In this document: positions 1 to 6,653 of the stretch, piece after piece
Layout: the number at the start of each line of letters is the position of its first letter
Numbering within the stretch: the stretch's first letter is position 1
Assembly (NCBI GenBank): GCA_030043175.1
Contig: JASHYD010000168.1
Span: 1 to 10,242 of the forward strand
Length of the DNA stretch: 10,242 nt
Origin: Xanthobacteraceae bacterium
GTDB lineage: Bacteria; Pseudomonadota; Alphaproteobacteria; Rhizobiales; Xanthobacteraceae
Direction of reading: 5' to 3'
Notes under the pieces: generated by a model
What the model was told of the DNA's origin: nothing
The model's input: the letters and a program-made list of their open reading frames with translations, nothing else
The model's database searches: none
Made by a program: the position numbers and the translations under genes

Positions 1-636
1 GCGACCACTGGCAAGCTCTGGCTAGAACGGGGCGGCGTTTTCGTGCTCGCTAACATCCGTGGCGGCGGCGAGTTCGGCCCGGCTTGGCACGAGGCGGGGC
101 TCGCGACCAGGCGGCAGATCATCTACGACGACTTTGCCGCTGTGGCGCGCGACCTGATCGGTCGCAAGATCACTTCGCCGCGCCGGCTTGGCATCGAAGG
201 CGGCTCCAATGGCGGGCTTCTCATGGGAGTCGAGTTTACCCAGCATCCCGAGCTCTGGAACGCTGCGGTCATCTCCATCCCGCTCCTCGACATGATCCGC
301 ATCTCGAAGATCGCCGCCGGCGCGTCCTGGCAAGGCGAATATGGCGACGTGAACAGCGATCCGGCCGTCATGGCGTTCTGGTTGAAGACCTCTCCCTATC
401 AGAACCTCAAGGCCGGCGTGGCTTATCCGGAGCCGTTTATCTTCACGACCACCAAGGATGACCGGGTCGGCCCCCAGCACGCTCGCAAGTTCGCTGCGCG
501 CCTTGAAGAGATGAAGCTGCCGTTCTTTTATTACGAGAATACCGAGGGCGGTCACGGGGCGGGCGCCGATCTCAAGCAGACGGCGCATACCACGGCTTTG
601 ACCATGACGTACCTGCAGCGAAAGCTCATGGATTGA
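1..636 (+). CDS. Prolyl oligopeptidase family serine peptidase, C-terminal part (5' end outside window)
   Basis: This is the alpha/beta-hydrolase catalytic domain of an S9 (prolyl oligopeptidase) peptidase, a family that cleaves short proline-containing peptides. The frame is open from base 1, so the gene begins upstream; 211 residues are visible and the N-terminal beta-propeller is missing. The catalytic triad can be read. The nucleophile Ser sits in GGSNGG (Ser codon 205-207), the Asp in the KDDRVGP loop (457-462), and the His in EGGHGAG (codon 553-555). A conserved NIRGGGEFG stretch precedes them, and order and spacing match the family. The stop is followed by a 68-nt gap before the UbiD gene on the same strand, so co-transcription is possible but not shown. 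A role in the neighbouring aromatic-acid genes is not obvious, and this may simply be a peptide-use or housekeeping gene. The family is certain; the exact substrate (proline- or basic-specific) is not. Confidence 0.93.
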   Translation, partial: ATTGKLWLERGGVFVLANIRGGGEFGPAWHEAGLATRRQIIYDDFAAVARDLIGRKITSPRRLGIEGGSNGGLLMGVEFTQHPELWNAAVISIPLLDMIRISKIAAGASWQGEYGDVNSDPAVMAFWLKTSPYQNLKAGVAYPEPFIFTTTKDDRVGPQHARKFAARLEEMKLPFFYYENTEGGHGAGADLKQTAHTTALTMTYLQRKLMD

Positions 637-704
637 CCGCGCACACGCGATGAGGCGACGTTCGGGTTTCGCCCTGTGTGGGGTCGATCGGTAAGGAGAA
701 GTGC

Positions 705-2198
705 ATGCAGTTTGGGGATTTGCGCGGTTGGATCGCGCATCTGCGGCGGGAGGGCGAGCTTCATGAGGTCAGCGCCGAGGTGAACTGGGATCGCGAACTC
801 GGCACCATCACGCGGCGCGTCTTCGGCAACGGTAACGGACCGGCTTTGCTGTTCAGCAACATCAAGGACTACCAGCACAACGCGCGCTGCTCCCAGCTGT
901 TCACTGGCGGCCTGTCGAACTATTCGCGCGTCGCCCTGATGTTCGGCCTGCCCAGAAACGCCTCGATCACCGACCTCGTAAAGGCTGCCCGCAAGGCTTA
1001 CTCGGGTCGCGTCCCGCCGGTTCGTGTCGCCACCGGCCCCGTCAAGGAGAACATCATTACCGGCGACGACATCAATCTGTTCGACTTCCCGGTGCCGCGA
1101 TGGCATCGCCGCGACGGCGGGCGCTACATCAACACGATGCAGGGCACGGTGACGCGCGATCCGACCTCGGGCCGCATGAACGTCGGCATCTATCGCGGCA
1201 TGATCGGCCAAAAGAACACGATTCCGGTGCTGCTGTGGCGGCCGCAGAACTGGGGCCAGGACTTTGCCAAGTACACCGGTAAGGGCGAGGATATGCCCGT
1301 CGCCTTCATCTACGGCTGGGAGCCATGCCTGCCGTTCTGCGCCTCCTCGCCGGTGCCGCCGGATGTCTCCGAGTACGACGTCATGGGGGCGCTGCGCGGG
1401 GCCCCGGTCGAGCTCGTCGACTGCACGACGGTTCCGCTCCAGGTGCCGGCCTCGGCCGAAATCGTCATCGAGGGATGGATTTCGCCCGATCCGGCGACCT
1501 TCGAAATGGAGGGACCGTTCGGCGAGTACACCGGCTACTTCGGCGGCGATCGAAGCCTCAAGCACAAGGTGCGGGTGACCGCCATCACCCATCGCGACAA
1601 GCCGATCCTGCGCGGCACGCTCGAGGGCACGCTGCCGAAGATGCTTAACGAGAACAGCATCATGAGCTCGGTGCAGCGCGCCGCGCTGGCCTGGAACATT
1701 CTCGAACGCTCCGGCGTGCCGGGCGTGACCGACGTGCACTGCCCGCCGGCCAACAACGGCACCACCCTGATGATCCAGTTGAAGCAGACCTACCGCGGCC
1801 AGGCCAAGCAGGCGGCCGCTGCGATTTGGGGATCGAACGCCGCGCACCTGCGCTACAAGCACATCTGGGTCGTCAATGACGACATCGACATCCACGACTA
1901 CGGTGCAGTGGACTGGGCCTTCGCGTACCGGGTTAACGCCGCGGAAGACGACATCGTTTTCTTTCCCGGTACCTTCGGCTCGGCGCTCGATCCCTCGACG
2001 CGCCTGAAATTCCGCGACACCAATATCTACGGCACCGGCAAATGGTCGCGCGTATTGATCGACGCCACCATCAACCTCGATTTCGAGCCAGAAGCAAACT
2101 ATGACGGCGACCGCTACCCGCCCATGGTCAGGCCCGATGAGCGCGACTGGGAAAAGGTCGATCGGCGGTGGCGCGAATACGGCTTCAAGCGCGATTGA
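705..2198 (+). CDS. UbiD family (prenyl-FMN-dependent) decarboxylase
   Basis: A 497-residue protein of the UbiD family, reversible decarboxylases of aromatic or alpha,beta-unsaturated acids that use prenylated FMN made by UbiX. The N-terminus (FGDLRGWIAHLRREGEL) is the usual UbiD start. In the NVGIYRGM motif Arg164 matches the prFMN-contacting Arg173 of fungal Fdc1. Glu269 and Glu274 in MEGPFGEYTGY keep the five-residue spacing of Fdc1 Glu277/Glu282, so the Glu-Arg-Glu catalytic set looks intact. The ATG at 705 is preferred because AAGGAG (693-698) lies 6 nt upstream; a GTG at 678 lacks such a site. The CoA ligase gene starts 5 nt after the stop, so the two are almost surely one operon. No ubiX is in the window. 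A ubiquinone-pathway role is unlikely given the ligase partner; catabolic decarboxylation or carboxylation of an aromatic acid or acyl-CoA is the inference. The substrate is unknown. Confidence 0.93.
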   Translation: MQFGDLRGWIAHLRREGELHEVSAEVNWDRELGTITRRVFGNGNGPALLFSNIKDYQHNARCSQLFTGGLSNYSRVALMFGLPRNASITDLVKAARKAYSGRVPPVRVATGPVKENIITGDDINLFDFPVPRWHRRDGGRYINTMQGTVTRDPTSGRMNVGIYRGMIGQKNTIPVLLWRPQNWGQDFAKYTGKGEDMPVAFIYGWEPCLPFCASSPVPPDVSEYDVMGALRGAPVELVDCTTVPLQVPASAEIVIEGWISPDPATFEMEGPFGEYTGYFGGDRSLKHKVRVTAITHRDKPILRGTLEGTLPKMLNENSIMSSVQRAALAWNILERSGVPGVTDVHCPPANNGTTLMIQLKQTYRGQAKQAAAAIWGSNAAHLRYKHIWVVNDDIDIHDYGAVDWAFAYRVNAAEDDIVFFPGTFGSALDPSTRLKFRDTNIYGTGKWSRVLIDATINLDFEPEANYDGDRYPPMVRPDERDWEKVDRRWREYGFKRD

Positions 2199-2203
2199 CG
2201 GCT

Positions 2204-3940
2204 ATGTTGAAACGTGCCCCCACCCCCTATGACGACCGCATCTACGGGCCGGATTGGCGGGCATGGATCGATCCTGAGGTGCCGGACGAAATCGCGCCGA
2301 CTTCCCTGCTGCTCGATCGCCACCTCGGCACGCCGCTCGAGCACAAGGCCGCGCTCATTGTCGACGGCGAGGCGATCAGCTACGGCGAGCTGGCACGGCG
2401 CGTCGCCGCAGTGTCGGCTGGGCTCGCGGCGCGTGGTGTCGTGCCCGAAGACCGCATCCTGTTGTTCGGCACCGACAGCCTCGACTATGTGTCGATGTGG
2501 CTCGGCGCCGTGCGCGCGGGCGCTGTCCCGGCAGTGGTGTCCGACCTCTATCGGGCGCGCGAGCTCCTCTACTTTCTCCGCGATACCGCCGCGCGCCTCT
2601 GCTTCATCGATGCGGAGCAGTTGGGCAAGGTCGCGGAGATTGCCGACGCGTTGCCATCCTCGCTGCACACCATCATCGTCAGTGGCGAACGCCTCCCACC
2701 TGACCCTGCCGCGGGAGCGCGGGCGTCTCGCCCGCTCTATTGGCACGAGCGAGAAGATGCAGGCGGGACGCCCACCCTCCCGGAGGAGGGCAGAGCGACG
2801 GCCAAGTTCGGGGGCCGCAAGCTGGTGCCGTTCGCCGCCGTTCGTGACGGACATCCGTCAATCACCCCGCCCTGCCTCCGCCACCGCAACGATGTCACAT
2901 ACACGTTCTTTTCTGGTGGCACCACCGGCACCGCCAAAGGCATCACCCACCTCGCCCATGACTTTTTGCTTGTTCCCGAGCGCCATGGCCGATTCTGGCA
3001 ATACCGCAACACCGACGTCGTGTTTGCGACCTCGAAAAAATACTTCACGCACGGACTGTGGCCGGGGCTTCTGATCCCGCTCTATTGGGGCGCGACCGCT
3101 GTGTTGATGCGCCCTGCGCCGCTTCCCGAGCTGGTGCTGCGCACGATGGCGGCTGCCAACGTGACCAAGCTCATCACCGTGCCGACAGTGCTAAAGAATA
3201 TTCTCGAGCACCTCCGGCAATCTGGCACCAGGCCGAATTTTCCGGCGCTCGATTTTGTCGCCAGCGCCTCGGAGAAAATTCCGCCGGAAATCTTTTCTCG
3301 CTTCCACGAACAGTTTGGCGTCGAGCTGTTCGACTCGATCGGCAGCTCGGAGATCACCTACGAATGGATCGCTAACCGCCAGAAGGAATTCAAGCGCGGC
3401 AGCCTCGGCAAGCCGGTGTTCGGCTATGAGGTCCGCCTTATGTCGCCCGACCATGACGACGTGACAGAGCCCAACCTGCCCGGCGAAGCCTGGATCAAAA
3501 GCAGGACTGCGTGCTTCTTCTATTGGCGCAAATACGACAAATCGCGTGAGACCTTCATCGGCGAATGGACACGAACCGGCGACAATCTCTATTTCGACGA
3601 GGACGGCTTCTTCTGGTTCTCGGGCCGCAACGACGACATGTTCAAGGTCAAGGGCCTGTGGGTCACGCCGATCGAGATCGAGGCGGCGCTCACCGGCCAC
3701 CCCGCCGTGCACGAGGCTGCGGTGGTGTCGTTCACGGATCCGGACGGATTCACAAAGCCCAAGGCCTTTTTGGTGCTGCGACAAGGCCACGTGCAAAGCG
3801 ATGCGCTGACAATCGAGCTGTGCGCCGCAGTACGTCCGCTCGGCGGCTACAAGGTACCGGAGCGATATGAATTCATCGAGGAATTGCCACGCACCACGCT
3901 GATGAAGATCGACCGGCGGGCCTTGCGCCAGCGGGGATGA
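2204..3940 (+). CDS. Adenylate-forming acyl-CoA ligase, benzoate-CoA ligase type
   Basis: A 578-residue ANL-superfamily enzyme that adenylates a carboxylic acid with ATP and transfers it to CoA in the cytoplasm. The phosphate loop is at residues 234-246 (TFFSGGTTGTAKG). An SSEITY aromatic/adenine motif follows, then TGD at 458-460, the hinge GRNDDMFKVKG at 474-484 running into WVTPIEIE, and the C-terminal catalytic Lys568 in LMKID. The GRxDDMxKxxGxWVxPxEVE signature is that of benzoate-CoA ligase-like enzymes. The ATG at 2204, 5 nt after the UbiD stop, is preferred to the in-frame GTG at 2168, which lies inside ubiD; no clear Shine-Dalgarno is visible, so translational coupling is likely. Residues about 163-204 form a low-complexity Gly/Pro/Arg stretch encoded by a palindromic repeat (2713-2781) with no obvious counterpart in relatives. 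The aromatic acid used is unknown. Acetoacetyl- or other short-acid CoA ligases are less likely alternatives. Confidence 0.92.
   Translation: MLKRAPTPYDDRIYGPDWRAWIDPEVPDEIAPTSLLLDRHLGTPLEHKAALIVDGEAISYGELARRVAAVSAGLAARGVVPEDRILLFGTDSLDYVSMWLGAVRAGAVPAVVSDLYRARELLYFLRDTAARLCFIDAEQLGKVAEIADALPSSLHTIIVSGERLPPDPAAGARASRPLYWHEREDAGGTPTLPEEGRATAKFGGRKLVPFAAVRDGHPSITPPCLRHRNDVTYTFFSGGTTGTAKGITHLAHDFLLVPERHGRFWQYRNTDVVFATSKKYFTHGLWPGLLIPLYWGATAVLMRPAPLPELVLRTMAAANVTKLITVPTVLKNILEHLRQSGTRPNFPALDFVASASEKIPPEIFSRFHEQFGVELFDSIGSSEITYEWIANRQKEFKRGSLGKPVFGYEVRLMSPDHDDVTEPNLPGEAWIKSRTACFFYWRKYDKSRETFIGEWTRTGDNLYFDEDGFFWFSGRNDDMFKVKGLWVTPIEIEAALTGHPAVHEAAVVSFTDPDGFTKPKAFLVLRQGHVQSDALTIELCAAVRPLGGYKVPERYEFIEELPRTTLMKIDRRALRQRG
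2713..2781. repeat. Palindromic (REP/RPE-like) repeat inserted in frame in the CoA ligase gene
   Basis: The left part (2713-2737) is itself a palindrome around GGGCGTCTCGCCC. The right part (2747-2781) carries GGCGGGACGCCCACCCTCCC, which is largely the reverse complement of the left arm: 13 of 15 bases match in the outermost block. Read outward, both arms encode the same kind of peptide: AGETPALP on the minus strand from the left arm and AGGTPTLP on the plus strand from the right arm. I recall such peptides as recurrent by-products of dispersed palindromic repeats in high-G+C bacteria. The element keeps the ligase frame open and adds roughly 40 residues with its flanks. The outer limits are uncertain. 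Confidence 0.6.
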
Positions 3941-4283
3941 CGGCCTCGACGGTGCGCCCGTCACTCGCAGGAAATCTTGTCGATAGCCACTGCGACGTCG
4001 ACAGAACTCGGGATCATCGCGTCCAGTTCGTGGGTACGGTGAGGGGGTTTGGTGGAATGGCGGGCCACGGCTCTCCCGCCGTGGAAAACTGCGCTTCTCA
4101 AACGGCTGGCATTGCCGACATCGAGCGCCGCATAGAGCAAGCGGGTCCCCGTCCTCATCGAGCTGTCATCGCGTCGCGTGCATGCCTGCAACGCGAAAAC
4201 TTGGGCGATCAAGTTGCAAGTTCGGCAAAATGATCCGATATCAGCGGCGCGCCGGACCGCACCGGCAAGAAAAGGAGATGGCG
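3941..4283. other. Intergenic region without a convincing gene
   Basis: About 340 nt separate the CoA ligase stop from the leader of the glutathione transferase gene. Third-position G+C drops in all frames relative to the neighbours. A 98-codon frame (3937-4233, +) overlaps the ligase stop in an ATGA arrangement but has no recognisable domain and weak codon bias, so I do not call it a gene. A perfect 7-bp hairpin (4065-4071 with 4078-4084, six-base loop) is followed by AAAA rather than T, so it is not a classical intrinsic terminator. A minus-strand frame ending at 3961 runs antisense through the transferase gene and is probably spurious. Confidence 0.5.
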
Positions 4284-4316
4284 ATGCGCAAACGGAAGGG
4301 ACCGTTACATGATTGA
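4284..4316 (+). CDS. Possible ten-codon leader frame overlapping the start of the YfcG-like gene
   Basis: An AAGGAG Shine-Dalgarno at 4272-4277, the best in this region, lies 6 nt before an ATG at 4284. This opens a frame for only MRKRKGPLHD, ending at the TGA at 4314-4316, so it overlaps the ATG of the transferase (4309) by 8 nt in another frame. A second in-frame ATG at 4278 abuts the Shine-Dalgarno and is too close to use it. The arrangement would allow translational coupling or a regulatory leader peptide. It may instead be only a displaced Shine-Dalgarno, because the transferase has its own weaker site (GGAAGGGA, 4294-4301). Confidence 0.3.
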   Translation: MRKRKGPLHD

Positions 4317-5022
4317 GGTGCACTACTGGACCACCCCCAACGGTCACAAGGTGACAATTTTTCTCGAAGAGGCCGGATTGCCGTACAAGATTTTCCCGGT
4401 GAACATCGGCAAGGGAGAACAGTTCCAGCGTGCGTTCCTGGAGGTATCTCCCAATAACCGCATCCCCGCCATCGTGGATCACGATCCGCCGGGCGGTGGC
4501 TCGGCGATCTCGGTGTTCGAATCCGGCGCCATCCTGCTCTATCTCGCGGAGAAGACCGGGCAGTTCATGGCGAAAGATCTTCGCGGCCGGGTTCAAACGC
4601 TTGAATGGCTGTTCTGGCAGATGGGCAATCTCGGCCCGATGTCCGGGCAGAACAATCACTTCAGCCATTATGCGGTCGACAAGCTGCCCTACGCGATCGA
4701 CCGCTATCGCAACGAAGTGAATCGGCTTTACGGCGTGCTCGAGCGCCGCCTCGCGGACCGGCCTTATCTCGCCGGCGACTATTCCATTGCCGATATGGCG
4801 AGCTATCCATGGGTGGTGCCCCACGAGCGTCAGGGCCAAAAAATTACCGATTTCCCCAATGTGAAGCGCTGGCTCGACGCCATCGCGGCGCGGCCTGCGG
4901 TGCTGCGCGCCTATGCGCTCGTCAACGACATCAACCCGAATCAGGGCGGCATCCGCAGCGCGGAGGAGCGCGCGATCCTGTTCGGCCAGACTGCGGATTC
5001 GGTACGGGCGGCGGTTCGCTGA
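4309..5022 (+). CDS. yfcG: YfcG-like (nu-class) glutathione transferase / disulfide-bond oxidoreductase
   Basis: A 237-residue cytoplasmic glutathione transferase closely resembling E. coli YfcG, a GSH-dependent disulfide-bond reductase. The N-terminal thioredoxin-fold half holds TTPNGHK at residues 8-14, which places Thr9 and Asn11 exactly where YfcG has its glutathione-contacting Thr9 and Asn11. SPNNRIPAIVDH (with the cis-Pro) and FESGAILLYLAEKTG (gamma-glutamyl-binding Glu-Ser) follow. The all-helical C-terminal half contains the conserved EWLFWQMGNLGPMSGQNNHF and SIADMASYPWV. Length and domain order are normal for the family. The ATG at 4309 gives the family N-terminus; GGAAGGGA at 4294-4301 is its likely ribosome site, and a stronger site lies further upstream. 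It is separated from the ligase by about 370 nt, so it is probably its own transcript, and it converges on the MFS gene. A detoxification or thiol-redox role beside aromatic catabolism is inference. Confidence 0.93.
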   Translation: MIEVHYWTTPNGHKVTIFLEEAGLPYKIFPVNIGKGEQFQRAFLEVSPNNRIPAIVDHDPPGGGSAISVFESGAILLYLAEKTGQFMAKDLRGRVQTLEWLFWQMGNLGPMSGQNNHFSHYAVDKLPYAIDRYRNEVNRLYGVLERRLADRPYLAGDYSIADMASYPWVVPHERQGQKITDFPNVKRWLDAIAARPAVLRAYALVNDINPNQGGIRSAEERAILFGQTADSVRAAVR

Positions 5023-5029
5023 TCGGTCT

Positions 5030-5056
5030 GGGAGGGGGGCGTCGCGCCCGCCTCCC
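5030..5056. terminator. Strong hairpin between convergent genes, probable bidirectional terminator
   Basis: Arms 5030-5041 and 5045-5056 pair over 12 positions with a single G-G mismatch (5036/5050), around a three-base loop. It begins 8 nt after the yfcG-like stop and lies 45 nt beyond the stop of the convergent MFS gene. No T-tract follows on either strand, so it may act with Rho or as an RNA 3'-end stabiliser. Its core resembles the palindrome inside the CoA ligase gene (GGGAG, GGGCGTC and CGCCCGC blocks), so it could be a solo copy of the same repeat family. Confidence 0.55.
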
Positions 5057-5100
5057 GATCCCCGCTCGATCGGATGCGAGATCGCGGTTTTGCAGGTCCG

Positions 5101-6339
5101 CTACGCGATCCCGAAGGCCCGATGGGGCGAGGCGGGCTGCCGCAGGAGCAAGACCACGACGATCGCAAGGTTGATGAGGTTGGCGCCAATGGCGGCCACG
5201 AAGGCCGGCGCATAATATCCGAACCAGTCGTACAGAAAGCCGCCCATCCAGGCGCCGGCCGCCATGCCGGATCCGCTGAACATCAGCAGCGTGGGTATCC
5301 GCCAACTTGCGTCGCGACCCGGAAAGAGCGCCCGCAACGCGAGCACATAAGCCGGCACCAGACCGCTAAAGCCAAGCCCGAAGAACACCGCGACCGTAAA
5401 CAGCCCGATCTCGTCCTCGGTCACAGTGAAAGCCGTGAGCGCCGCCAACTGGCAGGCCGAACACACAGCGAGCGTCATCAGTCCGCCAGCCCGATCCGAG
5501 AAGGCGCCCCAAAGCTGGCGACTTAGAAAACCGGTACCGAGAATGACCGACAGCATGGCGGCGCCATGGGACGGTGCAATGCCGAGGTCAGAGCAGAATG
5601 CCACCAGGTGTCCTTGTGGCAGGGCCATCGGCATGCAGCACAGAAACGAAGCCGCGCACAGCAGGCCGTAGACGAGCCCCGGCGGCCAGCCGAGACCGTT
5701 GCCGGGCTTTGGGTCGGCCAACTCACCGCTGCGCCGGCGCGGAGTCTTGGGCGGGGCGGGGAGAAAAATTGCCGCGAGCGGGATGATCGCCGCCATCTCC
5801 AACAGTCCGTAAGTCCGCATGGTCTGCCGCCAGCCTACCGCGGCAACGACGCGCTCGAAGATCGGCGGCCACATGGCGCCCGCGATATAAGCGCCGCTGG
5901 AGATCAGCGCCAACGCCGATCCGCGGCGACGGTCGAACCACTTGCTCACGTAGACGTAGAGGGGCGCATTGATTCCGCCATTGCCGATGAGACCAATGAA
6001 GAGACCGTGGCCGATCAAGAGATTCCATGGCCCTCCAACCGAAGAGATCATCAGTCCGACACACACCATCGCGGCACCGAACATTACGGTCCAACGCACG
6101 CCGATACGCTCTGCGATGCGTCCCATCATGATGCCGCCGACGCCGACGCCCACCCAGCCGAGAGCGCCTGCCAATGCGGGCGTCTCGCGCGCGCCGCCGA
6201 ACTCGGCCGCAATGGCTTTAAGCGCAACCGCCGCGACCCATGGCGCACCGAATGAGAATGCCAGCGTGAGAAGCGCCACCGTGGCAACGACCCAGGATGC
6301 TCGCGTTTCAATGGTCGCGGCGGGAATGGATGAGTGCAT
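5101..6339 (-). CDS. Major facilitator superfamily transporter (MCT / oxalate-formate antiporter-like)
   Basis: A 412-residue inner-membrane protein with about 12 hydrophobic segments and a polar central loop (residues ~195-220, rich in Pro, Arg and Lys) between the two six-helix halves. The MFS motif A between helices 2 and 3 is GRIAERIGVR (73-82). FDRRRG (135-140) in the helix 4-5 loop, followed by a glycine/alanine-rich helix 5, resembles the monocarboxylate/oxalate-formate branch. The ATG at 6339 is preferred: GGAG lies 7 nt upstream (6347-6350). The alternative GTG at 6390 would sit almost on the start site predicted from the promoter at 6400-6427. The gene is transcribed away from the tctC-like gene and converges on the glutathione transferase gene. 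Import or export of a small organic acid would fit the neighbours, but the substrate cannot be read from the sequence. Confidence 0.9.
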   Translation of the reverse strand: MHSSIPAATIETRASWVVATVALLTLAFSFGAPWVAAVALKAIAAEFGGARETPALAGALGWVGVGVGGIMMGRIAERIGVRWTVMFGAAMVCVGLMISSVGGPWNLLIGHGLFIGLIGNGGINAPLYVYVSKWFDRRRGSALALISSGAYIAGAMWPPIFERVVAAVGWRQTMRTYGLLEMAAIIPLAAIFLPAPPKTPRRRSGELADPKPGNGLGWPPGLVYGLLCAASFLCCMPMALPQGHLVAFCSDLGIAPSHGAAMLSVILGTGFLSRQLWGAFSDRAGGLMTLAVCSACQLAALTAFTVTEDEIGLFTVAVFFGLGFSGLVPAYVLALRALFPGRDASWRIPTLLMFSGSGMAAGAWMGGFLYDWFGYYAPAFVAAIGANLINLAIVVVLLLRQPASPHRAFGIA

Positions 6340-6399
6340 CACGCGGCTCCGGCCGATATCGGACGGCGTAGATGGGCGCGGCGCCGACACGGGGCAAGA

Positions 6400-6427
6400 A
6401 CTATACGGCCGGCGCGCACCCAGTCAA
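6400..6427 (-). promoter_or_regulatory. Sigma-70-type promoter for the MFS gene
   Basis: Read on the minus strand, TTGACT (6427-6422) and TATAGT (6405-6400) are separated by 16 nt. Each hexamer matches five of six consensus bases. Transcription would start near 6393, giving a leader of about 54 nt to the ATG at 6339. This supports that start over the GTG at 6390. A run of six T precedes the -35 box. Confidence 0.6.
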
Positions 6428-6591
6428 AAAATGCGCTCCGTGTGCGCCTCAGTTTTGAACTTCAGGCTTCGTCCAACAGTCGTCCGATTTGCCTCATACA
6501 CCAGGGGCGAGCGATCGGCGTGCAAATCGTTGTGTTGGCGGCGGACGTTGCGTTAAGCTTTTGCGCGATTGCGAACAAGAGGTAACCCAAA

Positions 6592-6615
6592 CCTGCGCCT
6601 GAAGGCGGGGCTTTT
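6592..6615 (+). terminator. Possible intrinsic terminator upstream of the structured region
   Basis: CCTGCGCC (6592-6599) pairs with GGCGGGG (6604-6610) around a TGAA loop. Four bp lie next to the loop, then one mismatch, a G-T wobble and a further pair; CTTTT follows. No known plus-strand transcript ends here. It could end an unseen small RNA from 6430-6590 or insulate the tctC-like unit. A partly overlapping alternative stem (6604-6611 with 6616-6622) is also possible. Confidence 0.3.
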
Positions 6616-6653
6616 GCCCTCCTAGGCGTTGAGTGACCGGGTTATCGCCCAAC

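Noticed and set aside
678..704. GTG at 678 as the UbiD start
   Set aside because: It would place its first codons over the AAGGAG site that clearly serves the ATG at 705, and the family N-terminus begins at the latter.
552..1895. Long minus-strand open frame (447 codons) antisense to ubiD
   Set aside because: It has no recognisable domain and lies fully opposite a well-supported gene; long antisense frames are expected in G+C-rich codon-biased sequence. The same applies to the minus-strand frames opposite the ligase, tctC-like and hydroxylase genes.
4065..4084. Perfect 7-bp hairpin after the CoA ligase as an intrinsic terminator
   Set aside because: It lies about 125 nt after the stop and is followed by AAAA, with no T-tract on either strand, so the call is not supported.
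3961..4839. Minus-strand frame of 292 codons running into the 3941-4308 gap
   Set aside because: Most of it is antisense to the yfcG-like gene and the part in the gap shows no family similarity that I recognise.
6433..6447. GCGC/GCGC stem followed by six T on the minus strand as a terminator
   Set aside because: The stem is only 4 bp with a 7-base loop, and the T-run abuts a good -35 box, so it is better read as part of the MFS promoter region.
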